A stretch of 64,000 bases of DNA from Cellulosimicrobium terreum (GTDB lineage Bacteria > Actinomycetota > Actinomycetes > Actinomycetales > Cellulomonadaceae), in the NCBI GenBank assembly GCA_014803435.1, contig JACYFD010000001.1:744001-808000 (forward strand). The letters run 5' to 3'. Shown here one piece after another: positions 41,287 through 53,322 of the stretch. The notes beneath the pieces are model-generated. The model was not told the origin of the DNA. It saw only the letters and a list, made by a program, of their open reading frames with translations, and made no database searches. The position numbers and the translations under genes are program-made. The first letter of the stretch is position 1; the number at the start of each line of letters is the position of its first letter.

Positions 41287-41304
41287 ATACCGACCGCGCG
41301 GTAT
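41287..41304. promoter_or_regulatory. TetR-type operator, copy 4 of 4
   Basis: ATACCGACCGCGCGGTAT, the reverse complement of copies 1 and 3. The start of the alcohol dehydrogenase is 37 bases downstream on the minus strand, and TATGGA at the operator end could serve as its -10. Confidence 0.7.
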
Positions 41305-41390
41305 GTTCGCCTGACCCTACACGACGGAGGACCGTGCGGGTACCGGGTGTCGGTGCAGCCCGGGTCGGCGTCGGTGGGAGAGTGGGAAGC

Positions 41391-41777
41391 ATGCTGACCG
41401 TCGGGCTCGTCCTCGCGGGTGTCGCCGCCGCGATTCACGTCTACATCTTCGTCATGGAGTCGCTCACGTGGACGAGCGCGCGCACCCGCGCGACGTTCGG
41501 CACGACGCCCGAGCAGGCCGAGCAGACGCGCGAGCTCGCGTTCAACCAGGGGTTCTACAACCTCTTCCTCGCGGTGCTCGTCGTGCTCGGGATCGTGCTG
41601 CACGCGGCCGGGTGGACGACGGCGGGTGCGTCCCTCGTGCTCGCGGGTGCGGGCTGCATGGTCGCTGCGGGTGTCGTCCTCCTGGTCTCGTCGCCGTCGA
41701 AGGCGCGCGCCGCGCTCGTGCAGCTCGTGCCGCCGCTGCTCGGCGTCGTCGGGGTCGTCGCCGGTCTCGTCTCCTGA
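41391..41777 (+). CDS. DUF1304 family membrane protein
   Basis: A 128-residue protein with four membrane helices. [20 protein letters not shown] and [17 protein letters not shown] are the conserved DUF1304 parts. The function of the family is unknown. GTGGGAAGC precedes ATG 41391. It lies between operon 4 and purL and is probably monocistronic. Confidence 0.9.
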   Translation: MLTVGLVLAGVAAAIHVYIFVMESLTWTSARTRATFGTTPEQAEQTRELAFNQGFYNLFLAVLVVLGIVLHAAGWTTAGASLVLAGAGCMVAAGVVLLVSSPSKARAALVQLVPPLLGVVGVVAGLVS

Positions 41778-41813
41778 CGGCGGACCGCAGCCGTCGGGCC
41801 CGCGAACCGCCGG

Positions 41814-41819
41814 TAGACT
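41814..41819 (+). promoter_or_regulatory. Probable -10 box of purL
   Basis: TAGACT lies 50 bases before the purL ATG, leaving a leader of about 43 bases. No clear -35 or riboswitch was seen. Confidence 0.35.
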
Positions 41820-41869
41820 TGGCCGCGCGCCGTCGTGCGCTCCCCGCCAGCGCCCACCCGAGGGAACCG

Positions 41870-44233
<2,364 letters not shown>

Positions 44234-44242
44234 CACGACGCA

Positions 44243-44282
44243 CGACGGACCCGAGGCCACTGCGGTGACCTCGGGTCCGTCG
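44243..44282 (+). terminator. purL terminator hairpin
   Basis: CGACGGACCCGAGG and CCTCGGGTCCGTCG form a perfect 14-bp stem with a 12-base loop, starting 9 bases after the purL stop. Confidence 0.8.
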
Positions 44283-44365
44283 CGTCTGGCCGGGTTCGGT
44301 GAAGGAGTCCGGTCGACGTCGTGGTGCCCGCGCCACCGGGGCCGTCGTCCTGCCAGAGTCCGGGA

Positions 44366-45370
44366 ATGACCTCGGTGAGCACCGCACCCGCGCCCACGCG
44401 CGTCCCGACCCGTCGCCGCCCCGGCGGGCGCTTCCTCACGGTGCTCCTCGCGCTCGGCGCGGGCGTCGTCGTGGCGATGACCCTCGTGCGCGCCGTCCCG
44501 TACGACGCCGTGCCGCCGCTCGCGCAGCTCGTCGGCCTGACGCCGTGGGTCGCCGGGCTCGCGGTCGTCGGGCTGGCCGTCGTGCTCCTCGCGCGGCGCC
44601 GGGTGCTCGCGGCCCTGCTCGCCGCGTGCGTGGTCGCGCAGGCGGTGTGGCTGGTCCCCGCGTTCGTGCCCGGGCCGCCGGTGCCCGACGGCGCGGTGCC
44701 GCTGCGCGTGCTGGGCGTGAACGCCTGGTTCGGTCAGGCCGACGCGGAGCAGGTGGTCGACCTGGTGCGGTCGAACGACGTCCAGGTCCTCGCGGTCGTC
44801 GAGCTCACCACGGACTTCCGAGCCCGGCTCGTGGACGCGGGGATCGAGGACGTCCTGCCGCACCACGTCGACGCGAAGGTCGCGGACGGCGCTCCGGGGA
44901 GCGGGCTGTGGAGCGCGCTGCCGCTCACCGACGTCGACACGACCGAGTTCTCCGAGTTCGCCATGCCGTCGGCCACGGTGGACGTCGACGGCGCTCCGGT
45001 CCGTGTCACCGCTGTGCACCCCGTCCCGCCGCTGCCGAGGATCACCCGCTCGTGGCAGGCGGACATGCTCGCGCTCGCGGACCGTGCTCACGACGACCCG
45101 ATGTCGCAGGTGCTCGTCGGTGACTTCAACTCCACCGACGACCACGCGACCTTCCGACAGCTCCTGGGCGACCGGTTCCACGACGCGACGCGTTCCTCGG
45201 GGAGCGGCCTCGACCTGTCGTGGTCGCCGCGCCAGGGCTCGCCCCCCGTGCTGAACCTCGACCACGTCGTGACCGACCGTGAGAACGTCGTGACCGACGT
45301 CGAGTCGCTGGAGGTCCGTGACAGCGACCACCGCGCCGTCGTCGCGACCGTGCACGTCCCGCGAGGCTGA
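44366..45370 (+). CDS. Membrane-anchored endonuclease/exonuclease/phosphatase family protein
   Basis: A 334-residue protein with three N-terminal membrane helices (about residues 22-110: FLTVLLALGAGVVVAMTL, WVAGLAVVGLAVVLL, LAALLAACVVAQAVW) followed by an EEP domain. Catalytic motifs are visible: LGVNAWFGQAD, VLAVVELT (metal Glu), VGDFNSTDDHATFR and a final RDSDHRAVVATV (Asp-His). The EEP domain would face outside. This architecture is common in actinobacteria; the substrate (nucleic acid, phospholipid or inositol phosphate) is not known. Confidence 0.88.
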   Translation: MTSVSTAPAPTRVPTRRRPGGRFLTVLLALGAGVVVAMTLVRAVPYDAVPPLAQLVGLTPWVAGLAVVGLAVVLLARRRVLAALLAACVVAQAVWLVPAFVPGPPVPDGAVPLRVLGVNAWFGQADAEQVVDLVRSNDVQVLAVVELTTDFRARLVDAGIEDVLPHHVDAKVADGAPGSGLWSALPLTDVDTTEFSEFAMPSATVDVDGAPVRVTAVHPVPPLPRITRSWQADMLALADRAHDDPMSQVLVGDFNSTDDHATFRQLLGDRFHDATRSSGSGLDLSWSPRQGSPPVLNLDHVVTDRENVVTDVESLEVRDSDHRAVVATVHVPRG

Positions 45371-45388
45371 GTAAATTCCGACTAATCT

Positions 45389-45406
45389 GGTCCACAATGT
45401 GGGACC
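45389..45406. promoter_or_regulatory. Imperfect palindrome upstream of the LLM promoter
   Basis: GGTCCACAATGTGGGACC contains the perfect CCACAATGTGG and near-matching GGTCC/GGACC arms. It lies 15 bases before the -35 box at 45421, a position suited to an activator or repressor. GGTCC repeats again at 45408-45412. Confidence 0.4.
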
Positions 45407-45420
45407 TGGTCCGGAACTCG

Positions 45421-45449
45421 TTGACACGCCACCGGGGCACTCGTAGTTT
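45421..45449 (+). promoter_or_regulatory. Strong promoter of the LLM flavoprotein gene
   Basis: TTGACA (45421-45426), 17 bases, TAGTTT (45444-45449). The -35 is a perfect consensus, which is rare in this window. Transcription would start near 45456, leaving a leader of about 50 bases. Confidence 0.65.
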
Positions 45450-45506
45450 CCGTCGCACCGAGGCAGTGCCCGTGCCCCGGGCGTGCCACGAGAACGGAAC
45501 CCCGCG

Positions 45507-46622
45507 ATGTCAGAACCTCGGTCACCGAGCACCGTCCACCTCGGCGTCGACCTGAGCGACGCCGGCGCGCGCCCTGCCGCGTGGCGCGCCGTCGGATCGC
45601 AGGCGCGACGCCTCTTCGACGCGGGGCGGCTCGCCGATCTCGTGGCGACCGCGCAGCGCGGAGTGCTCGACCTCGTGGTGCTCGACGACGCGTTCGCCCT
45701 CCGGCCCGGCCAGGGCGGTGGGACCCGGGGTGGCCTCGACGCCGTGCTCGTCGCGTCCCGGCTCGCGCAGGCCAGCACGGGGATCGGGCTCGTGCCGACG
45801 GTCTCGGCCACCGCGGTGGATCCGTCCCACGTCGCGACGGCCCTCGCGACGATCGACCAGGTGAGCGCCGGGCGCGCGGGCTGGCAGGTCGGGTGGACCG
45901 CGACGGCGGCCGAGGCGGACCTCGACGGGCCCGATCGGACGATCGAGGCCGTCGTCAGGTCGTGGGACGACCGGGAGGAGGCCGCCGGCGTCCGAGCCGT
46001 CGGCCTGGGCACGGTCGCGGACCCCGGAGTCCTGCGCCACGTCGACCACGAGGGCGTCCGGTTCGCGGTCCGGGGCCCGTCCCCGACCCCGCGGTCCCCG
46101 CAGGTGCGGCCGCCGGTCGTCGTACGGGTCGACTCGGCGGCCGCGCTCGGGCTCGCGGCCCGGCGGGCCGACGTCGTGCGCGTCCGCGCCGCGACCCTGG
46201 ACGAGGCCGTACGGGTGCGGTCACGCGTCCGCGACGCGGCGGCCCGCGCCGGTCGCGACCCCGACCGGATCAGGGTCCTCGTCGACGCGTACGTCGTCGT
46301 CGGCGACACGCGGGCGAGCGCCCAGGCGCGCCTCGACCTGCTCGAGGACCTCGAGGGGGTCTCGTGGGACACCGGCTCCCTCACGCACGTCGGCACCGCA
46401 CGCGACCTCGCGGTGACCGTCGAGGAGTGGGCCCTCGCCGGCGCTGCGGACGGCTTCCTCCTGCGTCCCTCGTCCCTCGGCACGGACCTCGACGCGGTCG
46501 TCGACGGCGTGGTCCCCGCGCTCCAGGGGGCGGGCCTGTTCCGCACGGCGTACCCGGGCACGACGCTGCGCGAGACGCTCGGCCTCCCGCACCCGGCGCG
46601 GCGGTGCGCCGCGGTGGCCTGA
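45507..46622 (+). CDS. LLM class flavin-dependent oxidoreductase
   Basis: A 371-residue luciferase-like (alpha/beta)8 flavoprotein. [63 protein letters not shown] and the C-terminal [14 protein letters not shown] are the typical LLM landmarks. It needs reduced FMN, which the flavin and FMN reductases at 47834-48975 could supply. Relatives act on alkanesulfonates, nitriloacetate or other small organics, but the substrate is not shown. ATG 45507 is used; the ribosome-binding site (GGAACCCCGCG) is weak. Confidence 0.9.
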   Translation: MSEPRSPSTVHLGVDLSDAGARPAAWRAVGSQARRLFDAGRLADLVATAQRGVLDLVVLDDAFALRPGQGGGTRGGLDAVLVASRLAQASTGIGLVPTVSATAVDPSHVATALATIDQVSAGRAGWQVGWTATAAEADLDGPDRTIEAVVRSWDDREEAAGVRAVGLGTVADPGVLRHVDHEGVRFAVRGPSPTPRSPQVRPPVVVRVDSAAALGLAARRADVVRVRAATLDEAVRVRSRVRDAAARAGRDPDRIRVLVDAYVVVGDTRASAQARLDLLEDLEGVSWDTGSLTHVGTARDLAVTVEEWALAGAADGFLLRPSSLGTDLDAVVDGVVPALQGAGLFRTAYPGTTLRETLGLPHPARRCAAVA

Positions 46623-46711
46623 ACCGCCGGACGTCCGTTCACACGCTCTCGCCAGGTGAGAGCCTCGGGATATTCCTTGCGTCGCGCCGTCCGTGGTGTT
46701 CCGCTGGCGTC

Positions 46712-47731
<1,020 letters not shown>

Positions 47732-47735
47732 CCCT

Positions 47736-47801
47736 GCACGACGACGGCCCCGCGGCCGGGAGCGGAACGTGTCGCTCCCGGCCGCGGGGCCGTCGTCGTG
47801 C
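47736..47801. terminator. 29-bp perfect hairpin between convergent genes
   Basis: The arms 47736-47764 and 47773-47801 are perfect inverted copies (start GCACGACGACGG, end CCGTCGTCGTGC) around an 8-base loop. It stands between the convergent aldo/keto reductase and flavin reductase genes and should stop both. Confidence 0.85.
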
Positions 47802-47833
47802 TCAGAGGATGTCGTGCTCAGAGGATGTCGTGC
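47795..47833. repeat. 16-bp tandem repeat overlapping a gene end
   Basis: GTCGTGCTCAGAGGAT occurs at 47795-47810 and 47811-47826, then a partial third copy begins at 47827 (GTCGTGCTCA). The first copy overlaps the right arm of the hairpin and the last runs into the flavin reductase stop at 47834, so slippage here could have moved the terminator or the 3' end. Confidence 0.7.
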
Positions 47834-48400
47834 TCACAGGGCCGAGTGCCGGCCGATCCGGTGGTACGTGCGGTCGTGGTAGACGAGCGGGGAGGCCGCG
47901 CTGCCGGCGTCCACGCCCGACTCGAGGGCGCGCAACGACACGAGATAGCTGTCCCCGACCGGGGTGCGCTGCAGGACCCGCCCACGGACCCATGCCGGAG
48001 CGCCGTCGATCACGGGCTCACCCGTCGCGAGGCGGGACCAGCCGCCGTCGGCGAACCGGTCGATGCCGCTCGTCGCGAACCGCGCGGACACGTCGCCCTG
48101 GTGGTCGGCGAGGAAGCTGATCGTGAGGGTGGCGGCGCGGGAGATCGCGGGCCACGACGACGAGGTCGAGGCGAGCGAGAACGCCAGCAGCGGCGGCGCC
48201 GCCGACACGGAGATGACGGACGTCGCGGTGAAGCCGACGGGACGCCCGTCGTGCTCGAGCGCGACGACGGCCACGCCCGCCGGGTGCCCGCGGAACACCG
48301 CCTTGTACTGCTCGGGCGTGAGCTGCGGCTCGTCCTGCTGGGCGAGCAGCGCCTCCAACCGGGTCAGGTCGTGCGTGCGCGTGCCAGGTCCGGCGGTCAT
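47834..48400 (-). CDS. Flavin reductase family protein
   Basis: A 188-residue split-barrel FMN-binding reductase. YKAVFRGHPAGVAVVALEHDGRPVGFTATSVISVSAAPPLLAFSL contains the flavin reductase motif (PVGFTATSVxSVS...PLL), and later there is DGAPAWVRGRVLQRTPVGDSYL. It supplies reduced flavin to a monooxygenase, most simply the LLM protein at 45507. The ATG at 48398-48400 overlaps the stop of the FMN reductase gene (ATGA). Confidence 0.92.
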   Translation of the reverse strand: MTAGPGTRTHDLTRLEALLAQQDEPQLTPEQYKAVFRGHPAGVAVVALEHDGRPVGFTATSVISVSAAPPLLAFSLASTSSSWPAISRAATLTISFLADHQGDVSARFATSGIDRFADGGWSRLATGEPVIDGAPAWVRGRVLQRTPVGDSYLVSLRALESGVDAGSAASPLVYHDRTYHRIGRHSAL

Positions 48401-48975
48401 CGGGCCAGTCCCGCGAACGCGCCGACGTCGACGGCGCGCCGCAGCGCGTCGGCCGAGCGGGCGAGCCACTCGTCCACGACCGGGTCGAGGTCCACGAGCC
48501 GCGCCTCGGGCACGCTGAGGGTCCGGGTCGGCACGACCGCCCCGAGCTCGACGAGCACGGGCCGCAGGTGCACCTCGCCCGCGAGCGCGTGGGCGGGGTC
48601 GCCCGAGACGACGAGCGGGACGGTCACGACCCCGGCGAGGCCGTCCGGACCGTACTGGTCCAGGAACGCCTTCAGCAGGCCGGTGTAGGACGCCTTGTAG
48701 ACCGGGGTCGCCACGACGACGACGTCCGCCGCGGCGACCTGCTCACGCGCCGCGTCGGTGTGCGGGTGCAGCGGGGCGAAGATCTCGCCCGCGAACGTCG
48801 CGAGGTCGACCGTGCTGGTCCCGGACGCACCGATCGCGTCGGCGACGCGACGGGCGACGGTCTGCGCCGCGGCCAGGGTGCGCGAACCGGGCCGCGGGTT
48901 CCCGGAGAGGGCGAGGACCGTGGTGGGTGCGTCGGGTCCGGTGGGTGGTGCGGACGGTGAGTGCTGAGCCGGCAT
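48397..48975 (-). CDS. NAD(P)H-dependent FMN reductase, SsuE/MsuE-like
   Basis: A 192-residue flavodoxin-fold reductase. VLALSGNPRPGSRTLAAA is the FMN phosphate loop and VVVVATPVYKASYTGLLKAFLDQYGPDGLAGVVTVPLVVSG the SsuE-like core (PVYKASYTGLLKxFLD). Such enzymes pair with sulfonate or sulfone monooxygenases. It is the first gene of a two-gene unit with the flavin reductase. Upstream the minus strand has AT-richer sequence (CTAGTACAGATTTAGCC, TATACC) where the promoter should lie. Confidence 0.92.
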   Translation of the reverse strand: MPAQHSPSAPPTGPDAPTTVLALSGNPRPGSRTLAAAQTVARRVADAIGASGTSTVDLATFAGEIFAPLHPHTDAAREQVAAADVVVVATPVYKASYTGLLKAFLDQYGPDGLAGVVTVPLVVSGDPAHALAGEVHLRPVLVELGAVVPTRTLSVPEARLVDLDPVVDEWLARSADALRRAVDVGAFAGLAR

Positions 48976-49186
48976 CGTTTCCTCGCATCTGGTCGCTGGT
49001 TCCGTGATCCGAGTACCGGTATAGCAACGCTCCGGCTAAATCTGTACTAGATGACTCAAGTTTCTCGTCCTGTGGACCCATGTGACGCCGAACGTTTCCG
49101 GAGCGGGTACGACGAACGGCGCGGAACCCGGTGGGTCCGCGCCGCTCGTGGGGCCGGCGCCGTGGGCCGGCGCGCGTGCTCGGAGG
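48976..49186. other. Intergenic region, promoter side of the FMN reductase unit
   Basis: This 211-base gap holds the AT-richer promoter region of the FMN reductase (48990-49070) and, nearer dps, GC-rich self-pairing sequence (GGGGCCGGCGCC, GGGCCGGCGCG) that may end dps transcription. No gene is called. Confidence 0.4.
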
Positions 49187-49672
49187 TCAGGCCTCGGTGT
49201 TCTCCGAGGAGATCATCCAGGCCTGCTTCTCGAGGTCGTCGATCACCTCGTGCAGGATGTCGGCCGTCGTCGGGTCCTCGGCGTCGACCGCGTCGTGCAC
49301 GGCGCGTGCGACCTCGACGGTCTGTGCGACGCGCTCCACGATCGCGTCCACCGTGTCACCGACCGACACGAGGCCGGCGGGGTACGGCGAGAGGTCGGTC
49401 GTGGTGGCGACCGTCTCGGTGCGGCCGTCGGGCACGGCCTGCAGGGCGCGCAGGCGCTCGGCGACCGTGTCGCTGTGCTCGCGGGCGACGTCGACGAGCT
49501 CGTCGAGCTGGAGGTGCAGGTCGCGGAACCCGCGGCCGGTGACGTTCCAGTGGGCCTGCTTGCCCTGCACGTGCAGGTCGACCAGCGCGACGAGCACGCG
49601 CTGGAGGTTCGACGTGAGCTCCTGCGACGCCTGGAAGCGGGCGGTGCTGCGGTTCATGGAAGGTGCGGACAT
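49187..49672 (-). CDS. dps: Dps family DNA-protecting ferritin-like protein
   Basis: A 161-residue ferritin-like protein. LVDLHVQGKQAHWNVTGRGFRDLHLQLDELVDVAREHSDTVAERL holds the ferroxidase ligands (His in QAHWN, Asp and Glu in LHLQLDELVD), and the C-terminus VIDDLEKQAWMISSENTEA completes the helix bundle. It stores iron, removes peroxide and protects DNA as a dodecamer. ATG 49670-49672 follows GAGGAGCACC. A 27-bp palindrome at 49734-49760 lies upstream. Confidence 0.93.
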   Translation of the reverse strand: MSAPSMNRSTARFQASQELTSNLQRVLVALVDLHVQGKQAHWNVTGRGFRDLHLQLDELVDVAREHSDTVAERLRALQAVPDGRTETVATTTDLSPYPAGLVSVGDTVDAIVERVAQTVEVARAVHDAVDAEDPTTADILHEVIDDLEKQAWMISSENTEA

Positions 49673-49733
49673 GGTGCTCCTCGCTCTCTCGGGGATCGCC
49701 CGGACGTGGTCGGTCACCGTGGTCGTCGGTCGT

Positions 49734-49760
49734 CCTATTCTGGAACTCTTCCAGAATAGG
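49734..49760. promoter_or_regulatory. 27-bp perfect palindrome upstream of dps, FurA/PerR-like operator
   Basis: CCTATTCTGGAA-CTC-TTCCAGAATAGG has perfect 12-bp arms. TTCCAGAATAGG resembles the TTCCAGAA-type sequence I associate with actinobacterial FurA (peroxide-sensing Fur family) sites. It lies 62 bases before the dps start. No fur gene is in the window, so the regulator is inferred. Confidence 0.6.
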
Positions 49761-49799
49761 GAGGTCGGGCGACTCGCGCCAGCAAGGGCAGGCGAACCT

Positions 49800-50231
49800 T
49801 CACGCCGTCCTGCGGCGCAGCCGGACACCGAGGATCCCGAGGACGACCTGCGCGAGCCACAGCACAGGGACGGGGAGCAGGAAGAACGGGGAGACCGCGC
49901 TCGCGAGGTCGTACCCGCGCGGCTCGGGGACGTCCGTCGGGTACGGCTGCGTGTACGTGAGGAGGAAACCTGCGGGGAGCAGGGCCACCCACAGCCACAC
50001 CGTCACGACGGCGTAGGGGAGCGGGACGTCGTCGGGCACCCGGACCCCGCCGACCCACCGGGAGAGCGCCGGCCCCGCCGCGAGGACCGCGAAGGCCGGC
50101 AGGGCGAGGAGGACGAACCCCGCGAGCAGGAGGCCGCCACCGGCGAGCGCGCTTCCCGCGACGAAGCACACCGGGAGGACGACCGCCGCCCAGAGGTGGC
50201 ACCGGAGCACGACCGTGCGCAGCGCGCTCAT
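49800..50231 (-). CDS. Hypothetical four-helix membrane protein
   Basis: A 143-residue protein I do not recognise. It has four hydrophobic segments (LWAAVVLPVCFVAGSALAGG, LLLAGFVLLALPAFAVLAAG, VVTVWLWVALLPAGFLL, PFFLLPVPVLWLAQVVLGILGV) with short loops and a basic end (RLRRRTA). ATG 50229-50231 has CAGGAG 8 bases upstream and is preferred to an in-frame ATG at 50294. It ends about 40 bases before the dps palindrome. Confidence 0.7.
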   Translation of the reverse strand: MSALRTVVLRCHLWAAVVLPVCFVAGSALAGGGLLLAGFVLLALPAFAVLAAGPALSRWVGGVRVPDDVPLPYAVVTVWLWVALLPAGFLLTYTQPYPTDVPEPRGYDLASAVSPFFLLPVPVLWLAQVVLGILGVRLRRRTA

Positions 50232-50385
50232 CGCCGGCTCCTGTCGTCCAGGGGGAGCCCGGTCCCGTCCGGACCCGGGCCGTCGTCCGTGCACATGCTA
50301 GGGATCGGTCCCGAAGCCTACGATGGGGAGAGCTCCCCCGGGCAAGACCGGACGGAGGTCGCCCCGAAGGTGTGGCAGGTCGTCG

Positions 50386-50751
50386 ATGACGCTGAACGTC
50401 GTGCTCCTCGTCGCGGCCGCAGCGGGTGCTGCCGCCGCCGGATGGGTGCTGCACCGGGCCGGACGCCCGCCCACGGCCTCGACCGACGACCCCGTGCGCA
50501 CGCTCGAGCTGCAGGTCCGGCTCAGCGCGCTCGCGGCAGAGCTGCGGCGCATCGAGGCCGACCGGGACGCGTTCGCCCGTGCGCACCACTACCTCGCCGT
50601 CCAGGGTGCGTACGACGCGCTGCTGCGCGAGGCGTGCCGGCTGTCCGGGTTCCCGGTCGAGGACGCCCCGCTGCGGGCAGGATTCCGGGCGGGCGACGAG
50701 GAACGGTTCCGGGAGGAGATCGGCCTCGCCGAGCGCGGCTGGAGCTGGTGA
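50386..50751 (+). CDS. Hypothetical single-span membrane protein
   Basis: A 121-residue protein with one N-terminal membrane helix (LNVVLLVAAAAGAAAAGWVL), then an amphipathic, Arg/Glu/Ala-rich part (LELQVRLSALAAELRRIEADRDAFARAH) likely to be a coiled coil, and a soluble C-terminus (LSGFPVEDAPLRAG). No family is recognised. ATG 50386 lies within the probable transcript: TACGAT at 50320-50325 is a possible -10. An in-frame start at 50323 would overlap that box. Confidence 0.65.
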   Translation: MTLNVVLLVAAAAGAAAAGWVLHRAGRPPTASTDDPVRTLELQVRLSALAAELRRIEADRDAFARAHHYLAVQGAYDALLREACRLSGFPVEDAPLRAGFRAGDEERFREEIGLAERGWSW

Positions 50752-52191
<1,440 letters not shown>

Positions 52192-52230
52192 CCGCGGAGG
52201 GGCGGGCGTCGTCTACCCTGGCCGACGGCC

Positions 52231-52262
52231 GCCGTCGTGCAGGGTGGCCGTCGTGCAGGGTG
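52231..52262. repeat. Perfect 16-bp tandem duplication upstream of cutC
   Basis: GCCGTCGTGCAGGGTG occurs twice without a gap (52231-52246, 52247-52262), followed by the shorter repeat TCCGGACCCG x2. It lies in the 5' leader of the cutC gene, after a possible -10 TACCCT at 52213-52218. Confidence 0.7.
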
Positions 52263-52324
52263 CACGAGCGCCTGACCGGTCCGGACCCGTCCGGACCCGG
52301 CCGGAGCGGACGAGGGGAGCGCGC

Positions 52325-53119
52325 ATGACGACCACCGACCACGAGGGCCCCGACCCGCGCGACGTCGCGCTCGAGCTCGCCGTCCAGGACCCGCAGGGCG
52401 TCCGGGTGGCTGCCGCCGTCGGCGCGCGGCGCGTCGAGCTGTGCGTCGCCCTCGGTGCGACCGGGGGCCTCACGCCGAGCGCGGGCCTCGTCGCCGCAGC
52501 CGTGTCCGCCGCCGCCGCGAGCGTGCCCGTCGACGGTGCCCCGCGTCCCGGGGTGCACGTCCTCGTCCGCCACCGCCCCGGCGGTTTCGTCCTGGCGGGC
52601 GACGACCTCGACGTCCAGGTGCGTGACGTGCGCGCCGTCGTCGAGGCCGGTGCCGCGGGCGTCGTCGTCGGCGCGCTGACCCCGACGGGCGAGGTCGACG
52701 CGGCCGCGGTGCGCGAGCTGGTCGCCGCCGCCGACGGCCGTGAGGTGACGTTCCACCGGGCGGTCGACGTCGTGGCCGACCCGCTCGCCGCTCTCGACCT
52801 GCTCGCCGGGCTGGGGGTCGTGCGCGTGCTGACCTCGGGTGGCGCGACGCGCAGCATCGACGGTGTCGACCGGCTGCGCGCCATGGCTCGCCACGCGCGC
52901 GTCACGCTGGGCGGTCCCGTCCAGGTGATGGCCGGCGGGGGAGTGCGCCCGCAGGACGTCGGGGCGCTCGTCGCCGCGGGTGCGGACGCCGTCCACCTGT
53001 CCGCGAAGCGGCTCGTGGCGGACGACGCCGGTCCGGGTGGCGGGGGCGACGCCGGGTACGAGGTCACGGACCCGGAGGTGGCCGCGGCTGCGCGGGCCGC
53101 GCTCGACGCCGCTCGCTGA
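52325..53119 (+). CDS. cutC: CutC family protein
   Basis: A 264-residue TIM-barrel protein of the CutC family, once linked to copper homeostasis but of uncertain biochemical role. ALELAVQDPQGVRVAAAVGARRVELC, VTFHRAVDVVADPLAALDLL, RVLTSGGATRSIDGVDRL and VMAGGGVRPQDVGAL match the family's conserved blocks; the Glu in RVELC and the His in FHRAVD are conserved. ATG 52325 is preceded by GGGGAGC. It is a single-gene unit. Confidence 0.92.
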   Translation: MTTTDHEGPDPRDVALELAVQDPQGVRVAAAVGARRVELCVALGATGGLTPSAGLVAAAVSAAAASVPVDGAPRPGVHVLVRHRPGGFVLAGDDLDVQVRDVRAVVEAGAAGVVVGALTPTGEVDAAAVRELVAAADGREVTFHRAVDVVADPLAALDLLAGLGVVRVLTSGGATRSIDGVDRLRAMARHARVTLGGPVQVMAGGGVRPQDVGALVAAGADAVHLSAKRLVADDAGPGGGGDAGYEVTDPEVAAAARAALDAAR

Positions 53120-53322
53120 ACCGGCTGACCCGGCCGCCCGCGACCACCCCGACCACCCACGACCACCCGTGACCGGGCGGGGACGCGTCGGCCTAGTTTC
53201 GGTTAGGTAACTTTCTTGTTGAATCGGTGAGTTAGGCAGGAATCCTTAGTTAGTGTTCCTGCACACGCCTCCGGGCGCACCGACGAACGACGCGACGACG
53301 CGTCGTTCCAGCGAAAGGACCG
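53120..53322 (+). promoter_or_regulatory. Upstream region of the ABC importer operon with repeats and a leader hairpin
   Basis: An AT-richer stretch (53195-53255) has the spaced repeats GGTTAGGTAAC, AGTTAGGCAG and CTTAGTTAGTG, likely operator or promoter elements. Near the gene, AACGACGCG-ACGA-CGCGTCGTT (53286-53307) forms a 9-bp hairpin ending just before the ribosome-binding site GAAAGGACCG, which could affect translation. Confidence 0.45.
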
